Of a stretch of 64,000 nucleotides of DNA, positions 24,528 through 36,660 are shown piece after piece (the stretch's first letter is position 1; each line of letters begins with the position of its first letter). The DNA lies in assembly GCA_024734555.1 (NCBI GenBank), contig JANPWX010000619.1:147691-211690 (forward strand), given 5' to 3'. This DNA comes from Trochalopteron elliotii (Eukaryota > Chordata > Aves > Passeriformes > Leiothrichidae). Below the pieces are notes generated by a model. It was given only the letters and a program-made list of their open reading frames with translations, did not search any database and had not been told where the DNA came from. Both the position numbers and the translations under genes were made by a program.

Positions 24528-27500
24528 ATTGAACAGGAAAGCTGCAATAATAGATAGATCTTTTCTAACCTTAGGAAAAGTAATGTCTAAAAAAATAATT
24601 TTTTAAATTACTATACAGTCAATTTCTGTCTTCTAATTTAACTTCAGAAATATACCTTTCAAAGAGGTATTTATTGTATGTACTCATTAATGTATATAGA
24701 AGAGCCATCAAGGACAACAAAAGGAATATATATGGTAAGTTAGTCTTTTGATATTGTCACAAATCCATCCATGCCTGTTGTTCTGTTACAAACATGTGAG
24801 ACTGTTTCAAGAAAAATGGTTGAAACTTATAAATTAAAGGTTCCTCAATATTGCATCTGGCTTTAACATCTAATTAACATTTTAAAGGCTATAGTTTAAT
24901 TTAAATGAATGGCAGGCCTTTGACTGCACAAGACAGCTCATGAACATGATTACAACAAAGTAATTTCCTTTTGTCAGATACAGACTTTCAGTAATAGTGT
25001 TCTCTTAGCTTAATAAAGTTAAGCACCACTTACAATCGGCACTTCATTTTGCTTCTTTCTATTATATAGAATGGTGGCTGTTCAGTTCTTATAGCAGCCA
25101 TCTGCGTAGGTGTTCATTTGTACTCTCCTGCTGTGTGGGTACTCTGTCTAATTCCCAAGCTTCTAGCTTTATAATAGTTTCACAAAATGCTGTTTGAATT
25201 TTTATAAGCCAGTTTTCATTATCATTAGTTGAATGTTCCAAAGCTTTATACTGCCCAATATGGTTCTATTTTGACTCATGTTTGTATGCATTGATAATGT
25301 CTCTGTGCTGTAATTTTAGTGTTACAATATCCACTGGAAAAACTTGTTGTATAAGAAAGTTGAAAGTTATAATAAATTATAAGGCTGTAATTTATTCTAT
25401 AATCTTCCTTTTCCCCTCCAAATTAAAAAAAAAATTACAGATATATTTCAAAATCATTATATAATTTTCATTTAAAAGTCTGAGTCCTTTTCAAAGCAGT
25501 TACAAAATTTGTGGAAGTTAAAGATATTCTAATGGGCAATGCATAATCTAATAAATTGAAGCATTCTGACACTGGCTTGTCACTGTCTAAGACCCCTTGT
25601 TGCTGTGAGTTCCTGTAGTTCAGCCTCAGACAAAAGAGAAGGATGTGATGGAATGGTATTCTGTCATTTTTTTCTATATTACTTTGCCCTCCTCTCTCAT
25701 GTGAATTCAGCCATTATTACCCCTTTGCTTAGAGCCTGTTAGAGCACTCCACAATAGAAGGTCCCCCTTGTGTTCCTCAAACATGTCGTGTTCCCTTGGA
25801 GAGGCATATTTGGAAGAGCAATTAAGCATTGTTGCTTGCAGAAGAAAGCAAGACATCTAATAGTATTCTATATTTACATGAGGCCCTCCTTCTCAGGAGC
25901 CCAGAACATTTTAGAACAATGCATTGAATTTATAACCTAACAGAAGCATGTACTTTCCACATGTACATTATAGTTATGGGGGGATGATTAAACAGAGTCC
26001 TACAAAGAAAAATCAAAGTTATATGTTATGTGAATTTTTTTCAAAAAAACACAAATGAGTGGCAGAAATGGAGAGCAGTTATCATGTTTCTTGATATTTT
26101 TCTGTAGCTTAAAATTCAGACATTTGGAAGAAGGAATCACATTTTGCCTTACTTATTCACTGTTGAGGGAAGAGTTGTTTTAAAATGTACTGCTGTTCAC
26201 TATAGCCTTTTAAAACTTCTACTTGAGATATACAAAAAATCAAGAAAAATCAGAATTAAATCACTCTTTTCCTCTGTGGCTATAGACTAGCCATCTAATA
26301 ATTCAGTTTTCCCACCGTGTATTAATGGACTGATTAAAAAATAAGTAATCCCTAAATTATAAAATTTTAGGGTAAAAAATACCTTCATAAGTACTCAGGA
26401 AATTTTCTTATTTTGATTTTTTTTATGATTTAAACTATTGATTAAATATTAATGAGTTTTTCTAGTCTAAAGTTTAAAACAAAAATGTATAGCTTAAAAT
26501 TATTTTTTTAAAATCACAATTATACAGTAAGTTTCTATGTACTTGTCAAAAGTATTTTTAAACAATAGTCTAAATTCTTAAATGTCTTGTCATTTGAATA
26601 TCATATCTCAGGCAAAAATTTCCTAATTTGCAGTGCAAAAAACTTGTACTTCCAGTAGATTCACAATAAGTCTCCAGAACTCAAGGTGATATGGCTAAGA
26701 GCATAGAAGAATTTCCTTGGAATTGGATGGCAAGACTTCATGAGGCTGCAAAATCTTTTGGAGCTAGAGACTGAGTTTTCTTCATGAAAGCCACAACTTA
26801 GCTGAGGAATTATTTTATCAACCATTATGTACTGTGCATCTGAAAAAAGTAGAAGAATCAGAAGAAATAAAGTTGTCTGGATGAATCTGGATGGAAAAAA
26901 CACTTCTTCATCTCTGCTTACTAAATCATTCTGTGACCATAGCATAAATTCCCTTGAACAGGAATTCTTAAATGCTTTAATGCTGCGTATGAATTACTGA
27001 TAGAGAATGGTGCCTAATTGTTTTTCACATTTTCAGAACATTAAAGTTGTTCTGCTTAAAATCCATGGTAGAAATTCCAATCCAGTTAGGTCAAAGAGAG
27101 TTCTGTCACTGCAGTCAAAATTTTACTTTATGTTTTTTATTTAAATATCTGAACATCAGGGAGTCCTCAACTTTGCCTCTGGCAATGGGCACTATGTAGT
27201 TTATTCTGAGGTAAGGGGTTCTGTTAACTGACTCTCCAATGGCCTGTTTTTCATCAAGTGCAAAGGATTGTAAGTATTTCTGTAAATCAGTGTAAGATTT
27301 TTTTTTGCTTTAGTTCTGGATTCAGTACATGCTCACTAATATAAAAAACCCTGCATGAGCCTGAGCCTAATTAATTCAACGATCTGCAAACTCCATGAAT
27401 CTTATCATGGCAACAGCAACAGACGATGCTTCTTAAATTTACATCCTCTAGAGTGCATTTAATAGGATCAGAAGAGTCACAGGGAAGAATACTCAGTTAA

Positions 27501-28340
27501 GGAATTTGTTTCTATTAGTAATTGGTTTGAGTATGTTTCATTCCATTTGCAGACAGCCGTGGTCAGAAAAAGAATATTTTCCTACTGAGATCTAGATTTG
27601 TCCTGAAATATGTACAAGATGATCATAGAAATAAGAAGAGGCCTCAAGGAGGAGGAACTGCAGCTTTACTGCTGTTATGACTGGGGTTTTGCACAAGACA
27701 ATTTATGTAAATAGCTTTGGGGAGAATGATGGGCACTTTGAAAATGCATGTGGAACTATGTATTACAGAAATCCAAACGCTTTGAGATACAGTGAAAAAC
27801 CCAGGGGTCTTTGTGAGCTATTTTATGATTCAACTGAATTTTTATTTCAGTCCTTCTAATTAATTCTTAAGGTTTAGTTCATAATAAGAGAGCAAGATAT
27901 GCTTTTTATTTATTTTTTCACTGTTATCTGAAAAGGACTAGGACTGCATCCAAATTTTAAAGTACCAATGAACCAAATATACTTTTTTATCTTAGAATCA
28001 ACTCAAAAAAGTGCAGATGGCATCACCAATAAATGACTGTCATGGACCAAGATCTTTTCTATGCAAATGACTAATGCATCACTACGATTCTGTCAGAGCA
28101 ACAGAAAGAGGCTGCCAAAAAAAAATCATATCATAATCAGTGAGTGTTCCTGATTGTTCACTGTTTGTAGCACATATGGATCCTCTGAAATACAGAACAC
28201 CTACCTAAAAGAAATACTCAAATCATTATGCATCATGAACTTTTGCATGTGTTTAGAATGTTTTAAGGAAACTATTTGGTCTACAATAAACAGACATATT
28301 TCCCCAGTGTCAATACAGCAATAGCTGTGTTAGAAAAAAG
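24528..28340. other. AT-rich non-coding DNA
   Basis: No gene recognised. 25000-25210 is mixed-composition sequence without repeats and might be conserved non-coding DNA, but that cannot be judged from one sequence. A 94-codon minus-strand frame at 26661-26945 has a hydrophobic stretch but no family signature. Confidence 0.7.
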
Positions 28341-28400
28341 AAACAACAAAAAAACACACACACACACAAAAACCACACCAAAAAACAAACACAAAACACA
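28341..28400 (+). repeat. 60-nt A/C-only low-complexity tract with (CA)n core
   Basis: All sixty bases on the plus strand are A or C. The centre is a short (AC)n run, and the flanks are A-rich with scattered C. Seen directly. It probably grew from a CA microsatellite, or is the decayed tail of an element. The complete strand asymmetry (no G, no T) makes it stand out. Confidence 0.9.
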
Positions 28401-28622
28401 TTACAATCTATGCTTTAATTTACAAAGCAATAACCACGACACAGTTGGAAACTGAGATGTCTCAAGCTTTTCTCATTGACTCCTTGAAATGTATCTATAT
28501 TATGAAAAGTAGATACATAATAAACATATGGGGAACCGGAAGGCAGAAGGGTTTAATAACTTTAGCAATAAAACTTTTTATTGTATTGATTGTATTGTAT
28601 TGATAGCTGACTCCTAACAATC
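28401..28622 (+). mobile_element. Possible decayed LTR upstream of a primer-site-like string
   Basis: AATAAA at 28567-28572 is followed by a TATTG-rich stretch (28580-28604) and then CTCCTAACA, three bases (ATC) and TGGTGTCC at 28623. Retroviral 5' LTRs end in CA, and class III (ERVL) elements use a leucine-tRNA primer site beginning TGGTGTC. The layout fits a polyadenylation signal, U5 end and primer site. No 5' end, partner LTR or gag/pol homology was found, and the following sequence is not recognisably retroviral. It could be coincidence. Confidence 0.22.
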
Positions 28623-28654
28623 TGGTGTCCAGCATGAGATATGGCCAGACACCA
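28623..28654 (+). repeat. ERVL-like primer-site string and imperfect hairpin
   Basis: TGGTGTCC followed by AGCATGAGAT aligns, with one-base gaps, to the tRNA-Leu primer-binding sequence of ERVL elements (TGGTGTC, AG, TG.GAT). The same bases form an imperfect hairpin: TGGTGTCCAGC (28623-28633) against GCCAGACACCA (28644-28654), 9 of 11 paired. The two readings compete. Confidence 0.25.
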
Positions 28655-28983
28655 ATGTCTACACGACAATCAAAAAGATATAATTTTGCATTAAAAGTTT
28701 AATAGAAACTTACAAGGTATCAAAAAACTGCATGTAGAGCAAACCAACTCAAAGGGAAATTAAGTCATAGAATCTTTGAAAGGTGACAAGAATGAAATAA
28801 GAGAAAATCTAGTTCTGTTGGAAACCACTGACAAATTTGGAAAAGGCTCAACGCAAAGATTGGATAAAATTAGATTATTTCTTGAACATTCCTTTAAAAT
28901 GGAAATACATGCTAAAATCAATTTTTTTCTGTGAGGCCCTGTAGCACCATGAGAAGAGCTTGACACTGTTCCTTTCAAACTGG

Positions 28984-29000
28984 CACAGTCGCAAAATAGG
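28984..29000 (+). repeat. 17-bp string shared with the CpG-rich element at 56 kb
   Basis: CACAGTCGCAAAATAGG occurs here and again at 56014-56030 in the same orientation. It contains a CpG, a dinucleotide that is very rare elsewhere in the window. The flanks do not align. It may be the edge of two copies of one dispersed family, or chance. Confidence 0.6.
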
Positions 29001-31178
29001 TGGATTTGAATGGGGAATGAGCTCAGAGACTCTCTCTTAACATTAAAACTATTGCAAAGATTATACTCCAGAAAACAATTTCAGGAAAAAAAAAAAAAGC
29101 TGCTTGCTTTTACAAGGCTACAGGTCTTAAGAGGGAAGCATCTACAGCTGGAAGAATTCACATACCTCAATAGTTCAAATAAGTTTACTGTATGTTAGGT
29201 GTCCTCTTGTAACAAAGAGCATTGCCCTCTTAATTATGTTATAATTTGAGTCATCTGAAGATATCTGTCATTAAGGACTTTTTAGTCAGCCAGGCCTCTG
29301 AAATGGAAGAGATTTTAAAGCTAGATAAGATTCCTACCATCATTTTGTCTGGTATAACCTACTCAGCTCATAGCACACTCTTAAAAAAGTTATCCCAACT
29401 TTCTTCAAAGATTTAAAATTATAGAAGTTCTTTGTTCCAGCCATGTCATCATGGTCAGTGTGGAGTTTATATCTTGTCTGAATATATCTAGTTTTTCATT
29501 TTTCTGAAATGAACTTTTGTATACTGAGTCGTGATGGATTTTGTTTTGTAAAACATCATCTATATTTTTTTTTTACTTTATATATGTCTGCAGTCTTAAA
29601 AAAAAAATCTCATTTTAATCTGCTTTTAAATAAACAAACCAGATATAGCAACTCACATCCTGATGGAGAATGCTTCTGTAGCTCAACCTGTTCTACTGCT
29701 TCAATTTTTGCCTTCAATAAATTTGTAAAAAATCAATCCCTGCAAATAGTGTTCCTCTCATGCCTTAACTATTACATACATACAAGTAATGAAATTGTCT
29801 TTGCATTCATCTCACCTGATGTTACTCAATATAATGGTATGTATCTATTCTGAGCTGGTCAGGGCTCCCTTGACAGCTAATGGAGAAGGAAAAGCAATCT
29901 TACCATGTTATTCATACTATTTTAAGAAGGATGGTTCACCATCTGGAATATTTGTATCTCTCTTAACTCTACAGGAACCCAGACTGCTGGTTAGAAATCT
30001 ACCTTTCAGGCAGCTGCAGTAGGTGAGAAGATTCCCAGTTATATGGTGAGTTATTTCCATTCCTTCACAAAAGACTTGAATTGACAAATAAATCATATAG
30101 ATATAAGCGATGGGGAAAGGCCCATTTTTGAGACTTCAATTTTAACCACTTTGCAGACTTGGGACCTAAATAGTTGTGCATACTCCAAGTAATTTGTGTT
30201 TAGGAAGCTGGGGCACTTTACTCAAGAATGCACATGTGTTTTGGAATTTTGTGAGCCTATTTCTTCCAGGAGATATGCAAAATAATTGTTCAAAGCCTTC
30301 ACAATATAGATTTATCTGTTAATCTTTTCATAGCTTAGTTTGACACCAGGAAAACAGAGTCATATTTGTATTGTTTCTTCCATTTCTTGTAAAGCTGTAT
30401 TCTTTCACTTAGTATATAATTTGTTTTGAGCTAGGGCCATGTCTCTGCTCTGTTCCTGTTGCACCTGAAGTTTGTGGTCTGTAAACAGCATTACAATGCA
30501 AGGAATTCCTATATTCTTTCCCTTTCCTGACTTTGACATTCACTTTTTTTACATCATCTGTTGCAAAATAACTAGGATTGCTTTTTGATCAAAGTGACCT
30601 GCTTACCCAAATTTCTTAGTAATGTTCCTGTTTATATGCAAGGCTGTGGGTGTGCATTCCTTTCTATGACTTTAATTGTTCAGGTGCATTAGTATCAGCT
30701 TCTTGGAGTACATGAGCAAAAAAACAATCAAAAGTTCTGCTCTGGCCATGCCTTGCACTCAAACAGTTACATTAGCTGGTTCCTTTCACCGTATTTCATT
30801 GGTAGACCTGCACCTGTGCATTGTTAATTTTTACTCATCAATCAGAAAACTTCCTTGTAGAATAGATTTTGGTCTTTATGGCAATGAGAAAAGCAAATTT
30901 TGCTTTGAGTCGTGGTAACCAGGTTTAATTATCAAAGTTCTCAAGTAAGCAAGGGTGATATCAGAGTGGATCTGTAAGCTTTTAGGGCATTGTGATAGAC
31001 AAAAAAAAAAAGTAAACCCAAAATATATCTAGCGTAACCAGTGCTGAATGCTTTAATTTCTTAAAAATTAATCTGGAAAGATTCCCAGATCATACATCTG
31101 TCATGCTAATTTACAGAGGCTGAAGTCTGAGGGAGAAGCAATGAAGAAAATTATTGTTTCTCTTTGGCAGTACCATCT
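29001..31178. other. AT-rich non-coding DNA
   Basis: No gene recognised. A 13-base A run lies at 29086-29098 without target-site duplications. Frames at 29010-30022 overlap and show no domain. Confidence 0.7.
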
Positions 31179-31210
31179 CCCACCCTGCTCCCCTCCTCCC
31201 CCTTTCCCCC
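31179..31210 (-). other. G-quadruplex motif (minus strand)
   Basis: The plus strand has C-runs of at least three at 31179-31181, 31183-31185, 31190-31193, 31198-31202 and 31206-31210. The minus strand therefore carries five G-runs with loops of 1-4 nt, more than the four needed for an intramolecular G4. It sits just 3' of a pyrimidine-rich TTTCTCTTTGGCAG string on the plus strand that resembles a splice acceptor. Confidence 0.85.
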
Positions 31211-31830
31211 TGACAAGTTTCCTGGTTACCTGGCAAGTTTAAGCCTGAATACCTGTAATCCAGATAGAATTTACTGTATGCTGATAGGTGCTTTCATCTG
31301 TCCACCTGTCCAGCATTTCTCTTATGCATTGTCTAACATCTCATGGAGTAATATTTGTAGTTTGAATCTGTGGTAAAGAAGGAACAGGAGGCAATTCAAT
31401 CCACACTAAAACCTTGGCAATTCCCTTTAATGTATCTGCTATAGTTTTGTGCTTTTTTTCTTTCATTTAAAATGCAGCTTGTAAATGACAAGTCATCCTC
31501 AGTCATCTTGAAATCACCATGATTCAGCTCTGATCTCATTTTTACAGGTTCTATGTCAAATATGAGCTGTTCTTGATTGCTTCCAGTTCCTGCAGCCAGA
31601 ATCAGTAGTTTTAGATACGTAAAGATCCTTCTTGTCCACAGAAGCTGCCGGAAAGTTTTTTTTCCTTTCATCAATATTCAATCTGATTTGTGACAACTTA
31701 GTATAAAAAGACTTATTCATTTTTCAGTGTGCAGGTATTTTTGTTTTTAAACAAAAAAAATATAATTAGAAAAGAGGTGGTAGTTAGCAAGATAGATGTA
31801 ATAAATATCATGATGCTATAAAAATATTCC
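31211..31830. other. AT-rich non-coding DNA
   Basis: No gene recognised. The plus-strand frame at 31164-31376 gains proline codons from the C-rich tract and is not a protein signature. The minus-strand frame at 31396-31674 has no known motif. Confidence 0.65.
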
Positions 31831-31851
31831 AACTTCTAACTTCTAACTTCT
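31831..31851. repeat. Three tandem copies of AACTTCT
   Basis: Three perfect consecutive copies of a 7-bp unit, directly next to the following hairpin. Confidence 0.9.
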
Positions 31852-31853
31852 AC

Positions 31854-31877
31854 TATAGTTTGCAGTAACAAACTATA
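31854..31877. repeat. 9-bp-arm hairpin
   Basis: TATAGTTTG and CAAACTATA form a perfect inverted repeat around a 6-nt loop, two bases after the 7-bp tandem repeat. The side-by-side arrangement suggests a replication-slippage hot spot. Confidence 0.85.
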
Positions 31878-34800
31878 CTAATGTTTCATCGTAACACCAA
31901 ATTAATTGCATTGCACTGACGGACACGTAAATCGGATTTTTGCGTTGTAGTGTTGTCAGTCTAGTTCATCAGTTACAAAAATAACTAAAATGAGGATGTG
32001 TGAGAAGTTTAGAGGTTCAGTAGTCAATTTAATCTTCTGATTTTAATCATCCATAATCCAGTTTTAAAGAAGGCTTAAACTGCTAAGACCAATTCTTCTT
32101 TTTCTTGTATTATTACAATTTCTTATAATATTATGATAACACAAGTTGCAAAACTAATGTGAATCAAAGAGCTTCCCTTTTAAAACAGGGTGTTATGTCA
32201 GAGCTTCAGATTTGACCAACTTATTAATTTTTGTGGTATTAGCTGGGTAATGCTAGAACAGAAGGGTTTTTTTTTTAAAAATTTAATTAAGTCGCTTAGA
32301 AAACTACACTCTCTGTTTTTATCATGCATCTTTGGACAAATCTGAAGACAAATCCAGTTCTGATGTCTCCGGCTCAAGAACTGCAGCTTTAAAGGGGACA
32401 AGTTGGCCTCTGTAGAATGATTTGATAAAACCAAATTATTTCCAAGTGTCTATGCTTCCTATATAAGCAATATGTATATATCTATAAATACACATATAAA
32501 CCCCACACACTGAGTGCTGCCAACAGTCACTATGAATGAAATGCAGTGAGAACAAGCAAAGAAAACTTGGTTACTGTCTTATGCTTAACCATTTTGTTAC
32601 ACCATCCCTTTTTTTTTTATTTTCACAGATGTACCGTTTCCCTTTCATGATGAATTCCCTTTAGTCATGCACATTAAAAGAATATAAGAATACAGACATT
32701 TAATTCCATAGCTGTATTCCTGAAATTCAAGTTAAATCTCCTGAAGTAAAGGAATCTCTATTTCAGAGATGCTGCAAATCTGGTCATGAACTTCCTTGTA
32801 CCTGCAGCTCCATTTTATAAACTGCAGCCTACAACACATTTAATATCAATGAGCTTGTTACTTATGCATCTACTTTGAGAGTTTTAAACCTGGTACCTGC
32901 TGGCATACTGGATTGCATTCACATCAATCTCACTGTTACTACGCTTTAACCAAGTGGTCATAGACCTGACTACAGATGGAGATGGAGTGCCTGGGCTTAG
33001 TTTCCCCCAGTTTCTGGTCAATACTTCTGTTTTGAAAAAGTGACATCTTAGTAAGCGCAATTAAAAAGTTCACAGTGAAAGAATTTTCATTTGTATCAAA
33101 AGATTCTATGTAGTCACTGCATGGAGAGACATTTTAGATAGTATTTCAACATGGTCAACATTTTAACTTGTCTTTTATTTACTAAGAATTTCTGTCTGTA
33201 GAATAAAAGTATGCTGAAGGTTTGGGGATATACTTTAGCAGTTCTAAAGTTGGGAAAATCCTAGAATTATTGATCAGCTGGCATTATAAAACACACAATG
33301 AAATAGAACCATTACAGCTTTAATGTTGCTTTGGGAGTATTTTAATAAAGCATATGGTCACAGAAAAAAACATACGTTAATAAAAATACAAAAGACCCAT
33401 GTTTTCATTACCAATTGAATGAATAAATGTATGTTTGCAATGTTCTGCTTTGTATGTAACTTTACTTGGCAACAGAGGTAATATTTATAGTAAAGTCTAT
33501 CACCGTTTATTAATATTATACATTAGAGTATTTTGCTGCTTCAAAAACTGAGATGTTAAAATATGCTGAAACTCTCTAAAATAAAACAAGAAAAATGGTA
33601 AAAGAATTTATTAATTGTGTTTCAATGTTTAAAGGTTAAAGGATTGTAAACCATTGAATAAAGCAATGTAAATATATTGATTTCATCTATCCTAATTGTC
33701 ATAAGCCTTTCTAAAGCCTTTAATGAAGCCTTTTGGGAACAGTTTCCCACTTTGTTTATTTAAAAATTGTTAAAAATAATTTCCAACCCATGTTTTCTAC
33801 ATGATTTATATAAAAGCAATTCATTTGTGATGTACATATTTTTGCATTCTGATTATGAAATATCCTTCTTATTAGGAAATTTCTGTTTGATGCTTTTGAA
33901 AAATGTTTAGAGATACAATGTGGCTTGCTCTTAAATGTGTAGTATGAAAATATTTTTTCCAAATATTATATATTAGATTTAAAATATTGAACCTACAATT
34001 TAATTTTCCTTGAAGTGAATTCACTGAACAAGTAACTGTATAGACTAAAACTTTATTAAAATCAGTAGTTTTAAAACAGCTGAATATATTTTCGCATAAT
34101 CAACCATGGAATTTAAATGCAGAAAAGTTTTGCACAAGCAGTGAATTTCATAGGAAAAATGTTAAGGTTCCCTTCTGAGAAGTCTTCTGTATAAAATTTG
34201 AAGCAATTCTATTTCAAGAAGTTTTTCTTATTATTTTTTCATGAAAAAGTTAACAGTTTCTCTGACATTAGCTACACACAAAGTATCTAATGGGTATTTC
34301 TATTGGACAACTGTTAAGTTCAGATATGCAAAATAGACAAGATTGCAGAGGAGGTCAAATCATTTAGTCCATCATTTTCACTTGAAGTTTGTTTTGTATT
34401 CTGTATGGAATCCACTAATGTTTGACTGGGAATATCCAGCCTTACAAATCATCAGGATTTTCTTTTTCTTTGACAAGCTTTCCAATGTTGTATTTGTCCC
34501 AAGGCCATTCAGGTAATTTGTGAAGATAAAAGTTGTTTATGAAAGGGATGCAGGATCCTGCTGCTGGACTAGAGGTGGCAAAAGCAAAAGAATGGTTAAG
34601 CCACTTTGGAGGAGTTGCTTGGACAGACTGTTGCAAAGATCTGACTGTTGTAAAGACAGACTGATGCTATGCAAAGATCTTAAATTTTAAAATGCCATCA
34701 TTTTTTCCTGTCCTGGAGAATAGCAACCTATAACCATTATTGGAAAGCTTCCTAATATTTCTTCATGTTTTGCATATTAAATTGGCCCATTTTTCTTTCG

Positions 34801-36189
34801 TATTTGAAAAACCATCATTGTAAATTCTATTTTTGATATCAAAGTCTGGTAGCAGCATGCATACCAATAGAAAAAGTATCAAGATCCTACCTCTAAGATA
34901 CACATTCAGAGTTTACAAGGACACCTGTATTAGGAACCCTATAAAGATGCAATTCTTCTTGAAATTCTTGAAAAATAAGACCTTAGTAAATAATTTTGGT
35001 GATGAAGTGCAAGCTGGAATAGAAATCAACTTTTTTTTTTCTGTGGCTTCATGTTGCCTTTCAGCATTGACAGCTGGGAAAAACATTAGAAAATTGTATT
35101 ACAAAATAAGCAGAGTTGACTGACAACATAAGAACCTTTAAATTTTCGTTTCATTTACTTTATTGCTACTACCTTAATTAGTCTCCCTTAATGACTCTGG
35201 TACCAGTGCACCAAATAATCGAACAAACATTTCTTTAATTTAGTAGATAATTGAAGACTTATAAAACTCATATGAGGCTTTATATATTTCTTACTCCTTA
35301 ATAAAAATATTTCTAAAGTTCTGAGAGAAATAAAAAATATGCCTAATGACTAAAAATAAATAACTGATAACTAAAAATAAATTTTAATCTTCTAAGTGAT
35401 TTTTCTCAAGACTGTCTTGCATCTTTTGGATGTTAAGTTTTATTCTTTACAGATTCTTTCTAATTTATAATATAACTGGAATGTGGTATTGTAATTGAAT
35501 TTGATATTTCTTATTGCTAGATGTGAAGATGCACAATTTAATTGTGTAAATTAAAAATAACCTGGCATGTATTTGGTCAAGTTCTAAATATTTATGTTAT
35601 TTCTCTCAGAAATTTTAGTCTAGTTGAGAGTAAACTTAATTTTGTATGGAAATTTGGAAATTGTTAAATGCAAAAAATTAGGAGCCTAAAAGTTATTGCT
35701 TAAACAAAAATATTATCTGTGTTGGATAAAAAAGAAAAGTATTCTGGAAAGCAGAATTTCTGTGTAAACAGACAGCATACTAGTAAAAGCAAAGTAAGCA
35801 AATAGTAACCGCTGTGTTCCCTGGCAGTCTGCTATCGTAGGTAATTATTTCTTGCCTTGAGAACTTTCTGAACCAGTTTATTTAACAAAATAATTATTTA
35901 TGGCTAGTGAAATTAATTCATAGTGGTTTTTAAAACATTTTATAATATGTAGATCTCAGTCTTTCACCTTGAGTGACTTAGAGATTGGAGATTGTAGTCA
36001 TAAAAGAAGCTGACTTATTACTCTGATAAACTATAGATTCAGGTACCTGTACAGTTTTTGCCATTCTATGGTTTATCTTTTTTAAAAATTTTGGCAGCTA
36101 ATTTATACCTAATTAAATAATCTTATTTAAATTGAATTCGTTTTACATCTGTAATCCTGGGCTATAAATCTTGTGGCTATGCAAAAGCT
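31878..36189. other. AT-rich non-coding DNA with a 21-bp duplication
   Basis: No gene recognised. At 35349-35381, ACTAAAAATAAA occurs twice with a 21-bp offset. Small AT repeats occur near 32465-32500. Frames of at most 96 codons have no domain. Confidence 0.7.
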
Positions 36190-36660
36190 AAGTGTAGAAC
36201 AGTGTTGTAAAAGTTATTTCTGACAGATGTGGTTCTGCAAAGAGGATCTGCATGCTTATATAGTCAGGTTATCAATTGTCTTTATATTGTTTGACAGCTG
36301 TATAAGAATTAATTTATGTTCAAGATTTTTGCCCATGTGCTGAGCTGCATCTTTCTCTGAGATACTGAATAGTCTCCTGATGTGTTTTATACCATAATGA
36401 CATTAAGGAAACCTGAGATATTGCAACTATTAATGAAGTAAAATAAATCTTTTGGTTTGGTTAAAAGGTTAAGCATAGACAGCATGTGACAGAATGGAAT
36501 GTCTCATCTTTTGTTCTTAGCCCTTTTTGCCAAGTGGTGAAAATGTGCATTTACAGCTCAGCTCTTATGAAATCCATACCAATTGTGCATTTCATAGGCT
36601 CTGATGATTCTTCAATAGTGTTTATGTAGGAGTTGAGGATGGAAACTTATTAGAAATGGT
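36190..36660. promoter_or_regulatory. Possible conserved non-coding element (motif density only)
   Basis: This stretch is less repetitive than its surroundings and holds several recognisable binding-site words: TTTGACAGCTGT (MEIS/TGIF or bHLH type), TTATCAATTG, AATTAATTTATG (homeodomain type) and TGTGCATTT twice. The appearance resembles developmental enhancers in vertebrate gene deserts, but this is inference; conservation cannot be judged from one genome. AT-rich DNA produces homeodomain words by chance. Confidence 0.15.

Noticed and set aside
28766..28860. TCATAGAATC and a later CTAGTTCTGTTGGAAACC resembling CR1
   Set aside because: Order and spacing do not follow the CR1 3' end; only short words match.
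29086..29098. A13 run as a possible retrocopy tail
   Set aside because: No target-site duplication and no upstream gene-like sequence.
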